Made by a program: the position numbers and the translations under genes
Notes under the pieces: model-generated
Databases searched by the model: none
What the model saw: the letters and a program-made list of their open reading frames with translations, nothing else
Told to the model about the DNA's origin: nothing
Source of the DNA: an uncultured Coriobacteriaceae bacterium
GTDB taxonomy: Bacteria; Actinomycetota; Coriobacteriia; Coriobacteriales; Eggerthellaceae
Assembly: GCA_902768975.1 (NCBI GenBank)
Contig: CACXMZ010000009.1
Span: forward strand, 37,706 to 101,705
Direction of reading: 5' to 3'
DNA: 64,000 bases
Part shown: one piece after another, positions 17,492 through 24,704 of the stretch
How the letters are laid out: each line of letters starts with the position of its first letter
Position numbering within the stretch: the stretch's first letter is position 1

Positions 17492-18226
17492 GTGGGGCAG
17501 TCTGAGGCAGTCTCATCAGGCGAAGATAAGTCTTTATCTCGTCGAACTTTTATTTCAGGTGCTTCTATTGCTGGCGTTACGCTTGCGACTTTGGCCCTCG
17601 GTGGCCAAGCGGTTGCATTTGGCATGAGCACCCAAAGCGAAACTCTGCGCCCTCCCGGCGCCCAGTCCGAAACTGACTTTTTAGCACGTTGCGTGCGTTG
17701 CGGTAAATGCATCGAAGCATGTCCGCATGAATCCATTTTTGCCATAAAGGATTTCTTGAGCGCTACGAGTGGCACGCCCACCATAGACACGCGCGCAAAG
17801 GCCTGCCGCATGTGCCATGACGTTCCATGCGTACCAGCGTGCCCCACGGGTGCCCTGCGCGACGTTGTGGGACCCGAAGAAATCAATATGGGCTATGCCG
17901 TGGTGGACCGCGAAACCTGCATTTCCTTTAAGGGCCTGCGCTGCGAAGTATGCTATCGCGCCTGCCCCTTAATCGACCGCGCCATTGTTATCGACTATCG
18001 CAAAAACGAAAACGACGCGACCCATTCCATTTTTGCGCCCATCATCGACCAAGAACTGTGCACGGGCTGCGGCTTGTGTGTTGAACGCTGTATTACCGAC
18101 GAACCTGCCATCCGCATTGTGCGCGAAGGTTGGACAATTTACGAAAACGAGCAGGAAGGCTGGGTGCCCAGTGCTCGCGAAAACTTACCTGGAGTCCAGG
18201 GCGAAGGGGCCTGGGTTAGAGAATAG
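17492..18226 (+). CDS. napG: NapG-like periplasmic ferredoxin-type protein (Tat-exported)
   Basis: From the GTG at 17492 (GGGGAGG five bases upstream) the protein has 244 residues. Residues ~15-42 are a twin-arginine signal (SRRTFISGASIAGVTLATLA). Four ferredoxin-type cysteine groups follow: CVRCGKCIEACPH, CRMCHDVPCVPACP, CEVCYRACP and CTGCGLCVERC, as in NapG/MauM. NapG passes electrons from quinol (through NapH) towards the periplasmic nitrate reductase. The longer open frame beginning at 17429 overlaps a terminator and lacks a ribosome site, so I rejected that start. It is the first gene of the nitrate reductase cluster. Confidence 0.88.
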   Translation: MGQSEAVSSGEDKSLSRRTFISGASIAGVTLATLALGGQAVAFGMSTQSETLRPPGAQSETDFLARCVRCGKCIEACPHESIFAIKDFLSATSGTPTIDTRAKACRMCHDVPCVPACPTGALRDVVGPEEINMGYAVVDRETCISFKGLRCEVCYRACPLIDRAIVIDYRKNENDATHSIFAPIIDQELCTGCGLCVERCITDEPAIRIVREGWTIYENEQEGWVPSARENLPGVQGEGAWVRE

Positions 18227-18265
18227 TCCAAAAAGGGGACTTGTCTCTTTCTTTTGGTTCTGAGT

Positions 18266-18296
18266 CAGGCGCAGCATTCCCTCCCCGCTGCGCCTG
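18266..18296 (+). promoter_or_regulatory. Hairpin in the napG-napA intergenic region
   Basis: CAGGCGCAGC (18266-18275) and GCTGCGCCTG (18287-18296) form a perfect 10-bp stem with no T tract after it. It may stabilise or separate the napA message. Four GTAAG words follow it (about 18315-18355) before the napA ribosome site AGGAGG. Confidence 0.5.
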
Positions 18297-18383
18297 GCCA
18301 GGCAAAAGGAAGGGTAAGCATAAAAAGTGTAAGAGCGTGTAAGTAACAGTAAGGGAAAGTTGTTCAACAGAGGAGGAACAAAG

Positions 18384-21023
18384 ATGGATGTTACTAGACG
18401 ACAGTTCGTCAAGGCTGCAGCAGTATCTGCGGCAATGGCGGCCGCTGGTGGCTCGCTCGTCATGGGCGCGCAAAACGCCAGTGCGGCAACCAGCTCTGCT
18501 GAAGCAGAAGCTGCTGCTGGCGGTTCTACCATCACATCGGGCGTATGCCGCTATTGCGGCTGCGGCTGCGGCGTGTTGGTGGAAACCAATGCGGAAGGGC
18601 GCGTAATTGCGGTAACGGGCGACCCGGACAACCGTAGTTCTAAGGGCCTGAACTGCGTAAAGGGCTATTACCTTTCCAAAGCCCTTTATGGCGAAGACCG
18701 CCTGACTGTCCCGCTGATTCGCGACGATCCGTCCACCAAGGGCACGGGTAGTGGTCTGCGCGAAGCTACGTGGGAAGAAGCCCTGGACCTGGCAGCAAGC
18801 AAGCTGAAGACCGCCTGGGAAACCGCCGTTGTAAAGGGCGACGGCAGCACCGTCAAGGGCTCTTCGCGTATTGCATTCTGGGGTTCTGGCCAGATGCCCA
18901 TTACCGAAGGCTACCTGCTTTCTAAGTTCTGGAAGGCCGGCCTGAAGTCCAACAACGTCGACCCGAATGCACGTCTGTGCATGGCTTCGGCTGTAGTGGG
19001 CTTTATGAACGTATTCCAGACCGACGAACCCGCCGGTTGCTATGCGGACCTCGAAAACGCCGACGTTTTCGTAACCTGGGGCGCCAACATGGCAGAAGCT
19101 CACCCCATTCTGTATTCACGCTTGACCGCTCACAAGCTGGCTGACTCCAATGTCAAGCACTACGACCTGACTGCTCTGCGCACCCGCACGAGCGCCACGG
19201 CCGACAAGGTCATGGTCTTCAAGCCAGGTTCCGACATTGCTATTGCTAACGCCATCCTGAAGTACTTGGTCGACAACAACCTCTACGACGAAGCTTTCGT
19301 CAACGACCATGTACAGTTCAAGGTAGGCGAAGAAAACATCGGCAACGCCTACGAAGACACCTACGACAAGTCTCCTGACGGCAGCCGTGTTGACAAGGTC
19401 GAAGTCGTTGAATTCGACGCTTGGAAAGAACGCCTCGCTCCTTACACGCTGGAATATGCAGAAGAAATCTCTGGTGTTCCTGCCGCCGACATCGAAGAAC
19501 TTGCTAAGGTCTTCGGCGACAAGGAAAAGAAGGTCATGAGCCTGTGGACCATGGGTGTTAACCAGCACAACCGTGGTACCTGGATGAACCATTGCATCTA
19601 CAACATCCACCTGCTCACTGGCAAGATCGCCAAGCCGGGTAACGGCCCCTTCAGCCTCACTGGCCAGCCCACCGCTTGCGGTACGGCTCGCGAAGTTGGT
19701 ACCTTTAGCCACCGCCTCCCCACAGACCTTGTTGTTGCCAATGAACAGCATCGTCGCTTCACCGAAGCTATTTGGGACCTTCCCGAAGGCTACCTGGACG
19801 CCATCAAGGCTCCTGGTTTCCACACGGTCAAGATCTTCCGCGAAATGTCCAAGGGCAATATCGACTTCCTGTGGACGGCGCACAACAACTGGGCAGTTTC
19901 CATGCCTAACCTCACGCGCTTCCTGGGCAAGAAGGAAGACTTCGACGGCATCTTCAAGACCTTCGTCGTGGTCAACGAAGTTTACCCGACCGCTTCTACC
20001 GACTACGCCGACGTGGTATTCCCCGTTGCTATGTGGGTTGAAAAAGAAGGTCAGTTCGGTAACGCCGAACGTCGTACCACCGTATTCCAGAAAGCTGCCA
20101 CCCCTCCGGGCGAAGCTCAGTGGGATCAGTGGGTTCTCATGCAGATGGCTCAGCGCGTACTCGAAGGCCATAAGGTTGCGGGCGAAGACCGCTTCGACAA
20201 GCTCTTTGGCGCCTTCTGGGACAAGAGCGCTCAAAGCCCCAATGGCCTGGCTGGTAACTGGGTAGCTGGCGAAGACCAGACCGAAGTTAACCGCGCTATT
20301 TGGAGCGAATATCGTCTGTTCTCCAACCCGAAGGAAGCTTCCGAACGTGCTCAGGAAATCGCCACCACCAAGGACGAAGAAAAGAACTGGGCACCGCTGA
20401 AGATGGAAAACAAGCAGCTGGCTCCGTACGACGAATACATCAAGCAGCACGGTATTGCTTGGCCGGTTCGCGAAGTCAACGGCGAATGGGTCGAAACCAA
20501 CTGGCGCTTCAGCGGCGGTAAGCAAGAAGAAGGCTTCGACCAGTACGGTATCGAAGAATACGGCAAGGCTGGCATGGCCAACGACGTATGCTTCTACAAG
20601 TCCGCTGGCATGAAGCCTTCTGTGGTCTTCCGTCCGTGGGAACCACCGGCGTATCAGCCCGACGAAGAATATCCATTCTGGCTGTGCACGGGCCGCGTGC
20701 TTGAACACTGGCACTCTGGCTCCATGACCGGTCGTGTTCCTGAACTGCAGCGCGCCGTTCCTGAAGGTCTTATTTACATGAACGCTGAAGACTGCAAGAA
20801 CCTTGGCATCAACGACGGTGACATGGTTAAGGTCACGAGCCCCTACGGCACCACCGAAGTAAAGGCTACGACCGACCAGCGCTTCGCTCCTGAACCAGGC
20901 ATGACCTTCGTGGCTATGCACGACAACAAGGTTCTCATCAACCTGGTTGTAGAAGACGTGTACTGCCCGCTGTCTAAAGAACCTGACTTCAAGAAGACCG
21001 TTATCAAGATTGAAAAGGCATAA
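18384..21023 (+). CDS. napA: Periplasmic nitrate reductase catalytic subunit (molybdopterin, NapA-like)
   Basis: This protein (879 residues) reduces nitrate with a bis-MGD molybdenum site. The start ATG at 18384 sits behind AGGAGG. The N terminus VTRRQFVKAAAVSAAMAAAG is a Tat signal ending near QNASA. The [4Fe-4S] motif is CRYCGCGCGV (~54-63) with the fourth Cys in KGLNCVKGYY. The Mo ligand is the Cys of NARLCMASAVVGF (~195-207), the Nap pattern. Other marks are WGANMAEAHPI, GQPTACGTAREVG and TGRVLEHWHSGSMTGR near the C terminus. NapG, NapD and NapH genes nearby support the call. A related nitro- or other oxyanion substrate cannot be excluded. Confidence 0.92.
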   Translation: MDVTRRQFVKAAAVSAAMAAAGGSLVMGAQNASAATSSAEAEAAAGGSTITSGVCRYCGCGCGVLVETNAEGRVIAVTGDPDNRSSKGLNCVKGYYLSKALYGEDRLTVPLIRDDPSTKGTGSGLREATWEEALDLAASKLKTAWETAVVKGDGSTVKGSSRIAFWGSGQMPITEGYLLSKFWKAGLKSNNVDPNARLCMASAVVGFMNVFQTDEPAGCYADLENADVFVTWGANMAEAHPILYSRLTAHKLADSNVKHYDLTALRTRTSATADKVMVFKPGSDIAIANAILKYLVDNNLYDEAFVNDHVQFKVGEENIGNAYEDTYDKSPDGSRVDKVEVVEFDAWKERLAPYTLEYAEEISGVPAADIEELAKVFGDKEKKVMSLWTMGVNQHNRGTWMNHCIYNIHLLTGKIAKPGNGPFSLTGQPTACGTAREVGTFSHRLPTDLVVANEQHRRFTEAIWDLPEGYLDAIKAPGFHTVKIFREMSKGNIDFLWTAHNNWAVSMPNLTRFLGKKEDFDGIFKTFVVVNEVYPTASTDYADVVFPVAMWVEKEGQFGNAERRTTVFQKAATPPGEAQWDQWVLMQMAQRVLEGHKVAGEDRFDKLFGAFWDKSAQSPNGLAGNWVAGEDQTEVNRAIWSEYRLFSNPKEASERAQEIATTKDEEKNWAPLKMENKQLAPYDEYIKQHGIAWPVREVNGEWVETNWRFSGGKQEEGFDQYGIEEYGKAGMANDVCFYKSAGMKPSVVFRPWEPPAYQPDEEYPFWLCTGRVLEHWHSGSMTGRVPELQRAVPEGLIYMNAEDCKNLGINDGDMVKVTSPYGTTEVKATTDQRFAPEPGMTFVAMHDNKVLINLVVEDVYCPLSKEPDFKKTVIKIEKA

Positions 21024-21035
21024 GGGGGAACTAAG

Positions 21036-21467
21036 ATGAAAAAACAATTCATTGTTCTTCTCGCAGTAGTAAGTGCCCTGCTCGCCGCCCTGTTCCTGGC
21101 TGCCTGCAGCCAGCCGGCCGCCACGGGCGCAGCTAGTGCCAGTGCAGACGCCGCCGCCAGCGCAGACGCTGCTGCCAGTGCGGACGCCGCTGCTAGTGCA
21201 GACGCTGCCGCCAGTGCTGAAGCAGAAGCAAGCGCTGAAGCCGCCGCAAGTGCTGAAACAGCAGCTGCTCCTGCCGACAGCGAATTCAAGGGTATTCCTA
21301 CGGCAATCCCCGCCGACCATGAAGGTCGTACGGTTGACATGTGCCCGACCTGCCATACCACTGGCTCGGGCGGCGCAGCAGCCATCCCCGATGACCACTT
21401 CATCGACGGCGAACTTGACGGCGCACGCAACCAGTGCACCACTTGCCATCTGCCGAGCACAGAATAG
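21036..21467 (+). CDS. Small dihaem c-type cytochrome lipoprotein
   Basis: Residues 1-24 are a lipoprotein signal ending in the lipobox LAAC. Residues ~30-75 are repeats of Ala-Ser-Ala-Asp/Glu (ASADAA), a flexible tether. The last ~50 residues hold two CXXCH heme sites, CPTCH (~104) and CTTCH (~135), with spaced histidines (DDHF, ADHE) that could be distal ligands. It lies 12 bases after napA, where dihaem NapB would be expected, and is shorter than NapB. A membrane-tethered electron carrier from NapG/H to NapA is the natural inference. Confidence 0.82.
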   Translation: MKKQFIVLLAVVSALLAALFLAACSQPAATGAASASADAAASADAAASADAAASADAAASAEAEASAEAAASAETAAAPADSEFKGIPTAIPADHEGRTVDMCPTCHTTGSGGAAAIPDDHFIDGELDGARNQCTTCHLPSTE

Positions 21468-21485
21468 CAAGATTTGCCTCTCAAC

Positions 21486-21633
21486 CTGCGCGGTGGTGCC
21501 TCTGCCGCGCAGGTGCCCTTGAAAGGGTCGATTGTGCGTAGAGTATCCCGATAACTTTTTCCCTAACTCTATAATCAGTCGTCCCTTTCAAGGGCGGTAT
21601 TATTAGTGGAACAGGGGACGGGTTTTTGTTCCA
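21486..21633. repeat. Nested hairpins and a GGGGACGG-type repeat between the cytochrome gene and napD
   Basis: CCTGCGCGG (21486-21494) pairs with CCGCGCAGG (21505-21513) and probably ends the napGA-cytochrome transcript. A 16-base arm starting CCCTTGAAAGGG at 21518 has an inverted copy ending at 21596. TGGAACA (21607-21613) pairs with TGTTCCA (21627-21633) around GGGGACGGG, matching hairpins at 34,857, 50,313 and 56,178. A TATAAT at about 21571 may be a -10 for napD. Confidence 0.5.
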
Positions 21634-21651
21634 AAAGCAAAGAAGGAAGAA

Positions 21652-21978
21652 ATGACCGAAGAACATTGCGTAATATCAAGCCTCATTGTTGAAACGCTGC
21701 CAGAAAACATGGCAAGCGTTGAAGCGGCACTTGCCCAGCTCGACGGGGTGGAAGTGCACGGCAGTGAACAAGGCAAAATTGTTATTACTATTGAAAAAGA
21801 ATCCGTTTCTGCTTCGCACGATCTGGCAAACGACATCACCAAGATGCCAGACGTTTTGGCCGTAAATCTTATTTACGCAAACTTCGAAGACGACCCGGAA
21901 ACTCAGGCTATGTTCGAAAGAGTGCAGGAACGTGCGCGTGAAAGCCACGATGTCCTCTACGGGAAAGAGGGGGAATAG
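21652..21978 (+). CDS. napD: NapD-like Tat chaperone
   Basis: This 108-residue cytoplasmic protein has a NapD ferredoxin-like fold pattern: CVISSLIVETLPENMASVEA, then a central GKIVITIE strand and a C-terminal VLAVNLIYANFE strand. NapD binds the Tat signal of NapA until cofactor insertion is complete. The start follows AGAAGGAAGAA. It sits immediately before napH with no gap. The 25-residue acidic tail is slightly longer than in E. coli NapD. Confidence 0.88.
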   Translation: MTEEHCVISSLIVETLPENMASVEAALAQLDGVEVHGSEQGKIVITIEKESVSASHDLANDITKMPDVLAVNLIYANFEDDPETQAMFERVQERARESHDVLYGKEGE

Positions 21979-22845
21979 GTGGCACCTAAAAAGACCAAGC
22001 ATACCTTTACCATAGCGCGTCGCATTGTGCAGTTTGCGGCCCTATTGCTGTTTATGGCACCCTTGCTCGTGGTGGGTTATGGGCTTTTCGGTAATGTGAG
22101 CGGCATGGAAAAGGTTCCCCAGACGGCGGCCGAGCTGCCCTTCTTTGGTTCGCTTTCTTCGTCGTCCATTTTGGGCATTGTGCTGCTCGATCCCTTTGCT
22201 ATTTTGCAGGCTGCTGCGGCCGCCAAGGACTTCACCATGGGTTGGCTTATTGGCATTCTTCCCATCGTGGTGTTCTACGGCATTATTCGTGGCCGTGCAT
22301 TCTGCGGTTGGGTGTGCCCGGTAAACCTGCTGCTTGAAGCGGTGGACTGGCTGCGCGCTAAGCTCAATATCAAAGTGGTTGAACACGCCATTCCGCGCCA
22401 TGCAAAGCTTTGGGTTGCCCTGGGTATCCTGGTGCTTTCGGCTATTACCGGCAGGCTTGTGTTTGAAATGTTCAGCCCCATTTCGCTTATCAATAAGGGC
22501 ATTCTGTTTGGTAGCCTTACGGGCCTTATTACCCTGCTGGCCATCGTGCTTATTGAACTTCTGTGGGCACGCCGTGTGTGGTGCCGCGCCCTGTGCCCCC
22601 TGGGTGGTTTCTACGAAGCCCTGGGTACGGTTGGCCTGTTCAGCGTGAAGATGGACTTCGACGCTTGCACCCACTGCGGCCATTGCGAAGCCGTGTGCTT
22701 GGCGGACCCTGAAATCTTGCAGCCCGCACTTTCGGGTGAAAAGAATCGCGTCGTAGCGGGGGACTGCATGCTCTGCGGCGAATGCGTCGACGCGTGCCCA
22801 ACGCGCGCCTTAAGCATTGGTCCGGCATCTCCGTTCCCAAAGTAG
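21979..22845 (+). CDS. napH: NapH-like membrane quinol dehydrogenase component
   Basis: This 288-residue protein starts at GTG 21979, directly after the napD stop, with AAAGAGGGGG as the ribosome site. About four membrane helices are visible. Between them are the NapH motifs CGWVCPVNLLLEAVDW (~102) and CRALCPLGGFYEALG (~199). Two [4Fe-4S] ferredoxin groups end it: CTHCGHCEAVC and CMLCGECVDACP. NapH oxidises menaquinol and passes electrons to NapG. No napC is seen, so NapGH is probably the only quinol route in this cluster. Confidence 0.9.
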   Translation: MAPKKTKHTFTIARRIVQFAALLLFMAPLLVVGYGLFGNVSGMEKVPQTAAELPFFGSLSSSSILGIVLLDPFAILQAAAAAKDFTMGWLIGILPIVVFYGIIRGRAFCGWVCPVNLLLEAVDWLRAKLNIKVVEHAIPRHAKLWVALGILVLSAITGRLVFEMFSPISLINKGILFGSLTGLITLLAIVLIELLWARRVWCRALCPLGGFYEALGTVGLFSVKMDFDACTHCGHCEAVCLADPEILQPALSGEKNRVVAGDCMLCGECVDACPTRALSIGPASPFPK

Positions 22846-22858
22846 TTATAATAACTGC

Positions 22859-23449
22859 ATGAAAAAGCTCCTCCTTATATGCGCCATGCTTTTGGCGCTT
22901 AGCCTTTCGGCCTGTGCGAATGCGCCGGCTAGTTCTGCCAACTACACGTCGCTGGACGCCTACCCCGTCGCCGACATGAGCGGCTATGCCTGCGCCGCCG
23001 AATACGACAAGGAATACCATTTCAGAAACATGACCGTTGCTGAAATGGCTGCTGAAATGGACGCCCATTCAACCTTCATTGTCTATACCGGTTTTGACAA
23101 TTGCCCCTGGTGTAACGTTGTTTTGAACCCCCTCAACGACATTGCAATTGAACGTGGTATTGAAATTGCCTACATCGATACGCGAAGCGACCCTTCGTGG
23201 AAGTCGAACCTCGACCTGCTCGACTACGACCTGTTTATTGAACGGGTGGGGAGCATCCTTGCCGAAGACGACAATGGTGTCCCGCATTTGTATGTGCCGC
23301 ACTGCTTCTTCATACGCAATGGCCAGCTTGTTCACGACCATTCAGGTACCGTCCCAAGCCAGGCAAGCCCCAGTGACCCTCTCTCCGAAGAAGAACTCAA
23401 GGAATACCACGACACAATAAACGGCTATATCGACGATATCCTGCGATAG
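22859..23449 (+). CDS. Thioredoxin-fold lipoprotein with CPWC motif
   Basis: The start is ATG 22859, 13 bases after napH. Residues 1-20 are a lipoprotein signal with lipobox LSAC. The mature domain has FIVYTGFDNCPWCNVVLNPL (~80-99), a CXXC redox site in thioredoxin-like context, and a cis-proline-like VPHLYVPHCFFI further on. The family is not recognised more closely. Its place at the end of the nap cluster suggests a role in reducing heme-binding cysteines of the c-type cytochrome or in disulfide handling. That role is inference. A terminator follows at once. Confidence 0.75.
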   Translation: MKKLLLICAMLLALSLSACANAPASSANYTSLDAYPVADMSGYACAAEYDKEYHFRNMTVAEMAAEMDAHSTFIVYTGFDNCPWCNVVLNPLNDIAIERGIEIAYIDTRSDPSWKSNLDLLDYDLFIERVGSILAEDDNGVPHLYVPHCFFIRNGQLVHDHSGTVPSQASPSDPLSEEELKEYHDTINGYIDDILR

Positions 23450-23451
23450 CC

Positions 23452-23473
23452 AAGGCTTGTGTAAAGCCTTTTT
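23452..23473 (+). terminator. Terminator of the nap cluster
   Basis: AAGGCTT (23452-23458) pairs with AAGCCTT (23464-23470) and runs into five T residues. Confidence 0.75.
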
Positions 23474-23589
23474 CCCATGCCTAAATTGAGCCAATTAATT
23501 GTTAATTCTTTGTCATAAAAGCCCAGGTGAGTGGTAAACTTATCTATTACATAGGAAAAGACGTAGATGCATAATGCACAGGGGTTTGC

Positions 23590-24657
23590 ATGAACATCAT
23601 TCTCATCGTAGATGACGACACTACGAGCCTTAAGCTCGCAAAAGGTATTTTGGACGACGAATACCGCGTGGCCACCGTAAATTCGGGTGCCATGGTCTTT
23701 AAGTACCTCACGAACAATACTCCGGACCTTATCCTGCTCGACATTAACATGCCCGACATGGACGGCTTTGAAGTCCTCGGCCGCCTGAAGGAAAAGAACG
23801 AATGGGCTTCCATCCCCGTTATCTTCTTAACGGCAAACCAGGACCCACAAAGTGAAGCGCGCTGCCTGGAAGCGGGCGCCATCGACTACGTAGGCAAGCC
23901 CTTTGTGCCGGTGGTCCTGCTCAACCGTGTGCGCCGCATTATGGAACTCTATGGCTACCGCCACCAGCTCGAATCCATGCTGGCAAACCAGTCGCAGGTA
24001 ATTCTGAACCGTACCGAACGTATTGCCCGCATGCAGAACTCCATCATTTTGGGCATGGCAAACTTGATCGAATTGCGCGACAACAATACGGGCCGTCATG
24101 TGAAAAACACCCAGGTCTATGTTGAAATGATCTGCACGGCTTTGCGCGAGCGCAATCTTTTTACCACAACGCTTACCGACGACTATGTTAACAATACGGT
24201 TCGTGCCGCACCTTTGCACGACATCGGTAAGATCAAGATTTCTGACACTATCTTGAATAAGCCGGGCCCTTTGACCGACGAAGAATTCAAGATTATCCAG
24301 GACCATACGCGTTATGGTGCCGACATCGTGGACGACTTGTTGGGCGACGTGGAAGAACCTGGCTACTTGGAAGTGGCGCGCGACATCGCCCTGCGTCATC
24401 ATGAACGCTGGGACGGCACGGGTTACCCCGACCGCATTTCGGGCGAAAACATTCCTTTGTGCGCGCGCATCATGTCGCTTGCAGATGTCTTCGACGCGCT
24501 CTATGAAGACCGCGTTTACAAGGCGGGTATACGCCCCATGCGTGCCTGCCTCGACATTATCGAAGACGCACGTGGCCTTCAATTCGACCCCGTAATCACG
24601 GATGTCTTCCTTGAACTTGAACCTCAGCTCAAAGAATACCTAGGCGAAGAAGAATAA
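23590..24657 (+). CDS. Response regulator with HD-GYP output domain
   Basis: Residues 1-120 are a receiver: ILIVDDDTTSLKLA, the phospho-acceptor Asp in LILLDINMPDMDG (~51), and the conserved Lys in VGKPF. Residues ~150-355 are an HD-GYP domain: RAAPLHDIGKIKISD (HD, ~209), IQDHTRYGADI, and RHHERWDGTGYPDRISG (HH and GYP). This is an RpfG-like arrangement, in which the output normally hydrolyses cyclic di-GMP. It is the first gene of a four-gene signalling cluster, 47 bases before the first kinase, and is the likely target of the three kinases. Confidence 0.93.
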   Translation: MNIILIVDDDTTSLKLAKGILDDEYRVATVNSGAMVFKYLTNNTPDLILLDINMPDMDGFEVLGRLKEKNEWASIPVIFLTANQDPQSEARCLEAGAIDYVGKPFVPVVLLNRVRRIMELYGYRHQLESMLANQSQVILNRTERIARMQNSIILGMANLIELRDNNTGRHVKNTQVYVEMICTALRERNLFTTTLTDDYVNNTVRAAPLHDIGKIKISDTILNKPGPLTDEEFKIIQDHTRYGADIVDDLLGDVEEPGYLEVARDIALRHHERWDGTGYPDRISGENIPLCARIMSLADVFDALYEDRVYKAGIRPMRACLDIIEDARGLQFDPVITDVFLELEPQLKEYLGEEE

Positions 24658-24704
24658 TGTCCAGCACCGTAGGCAAAGCACTATAAGGACGAAAGAGAGA
24701 GCGT

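Noticed and set aside
19116..21470. 784-codon open frame on the minus strand opposite napA
   Set aside because: It mirrors the napA and cytochrome codons, has no family motif and no ribosome site, and the plus-strand genes are certain.
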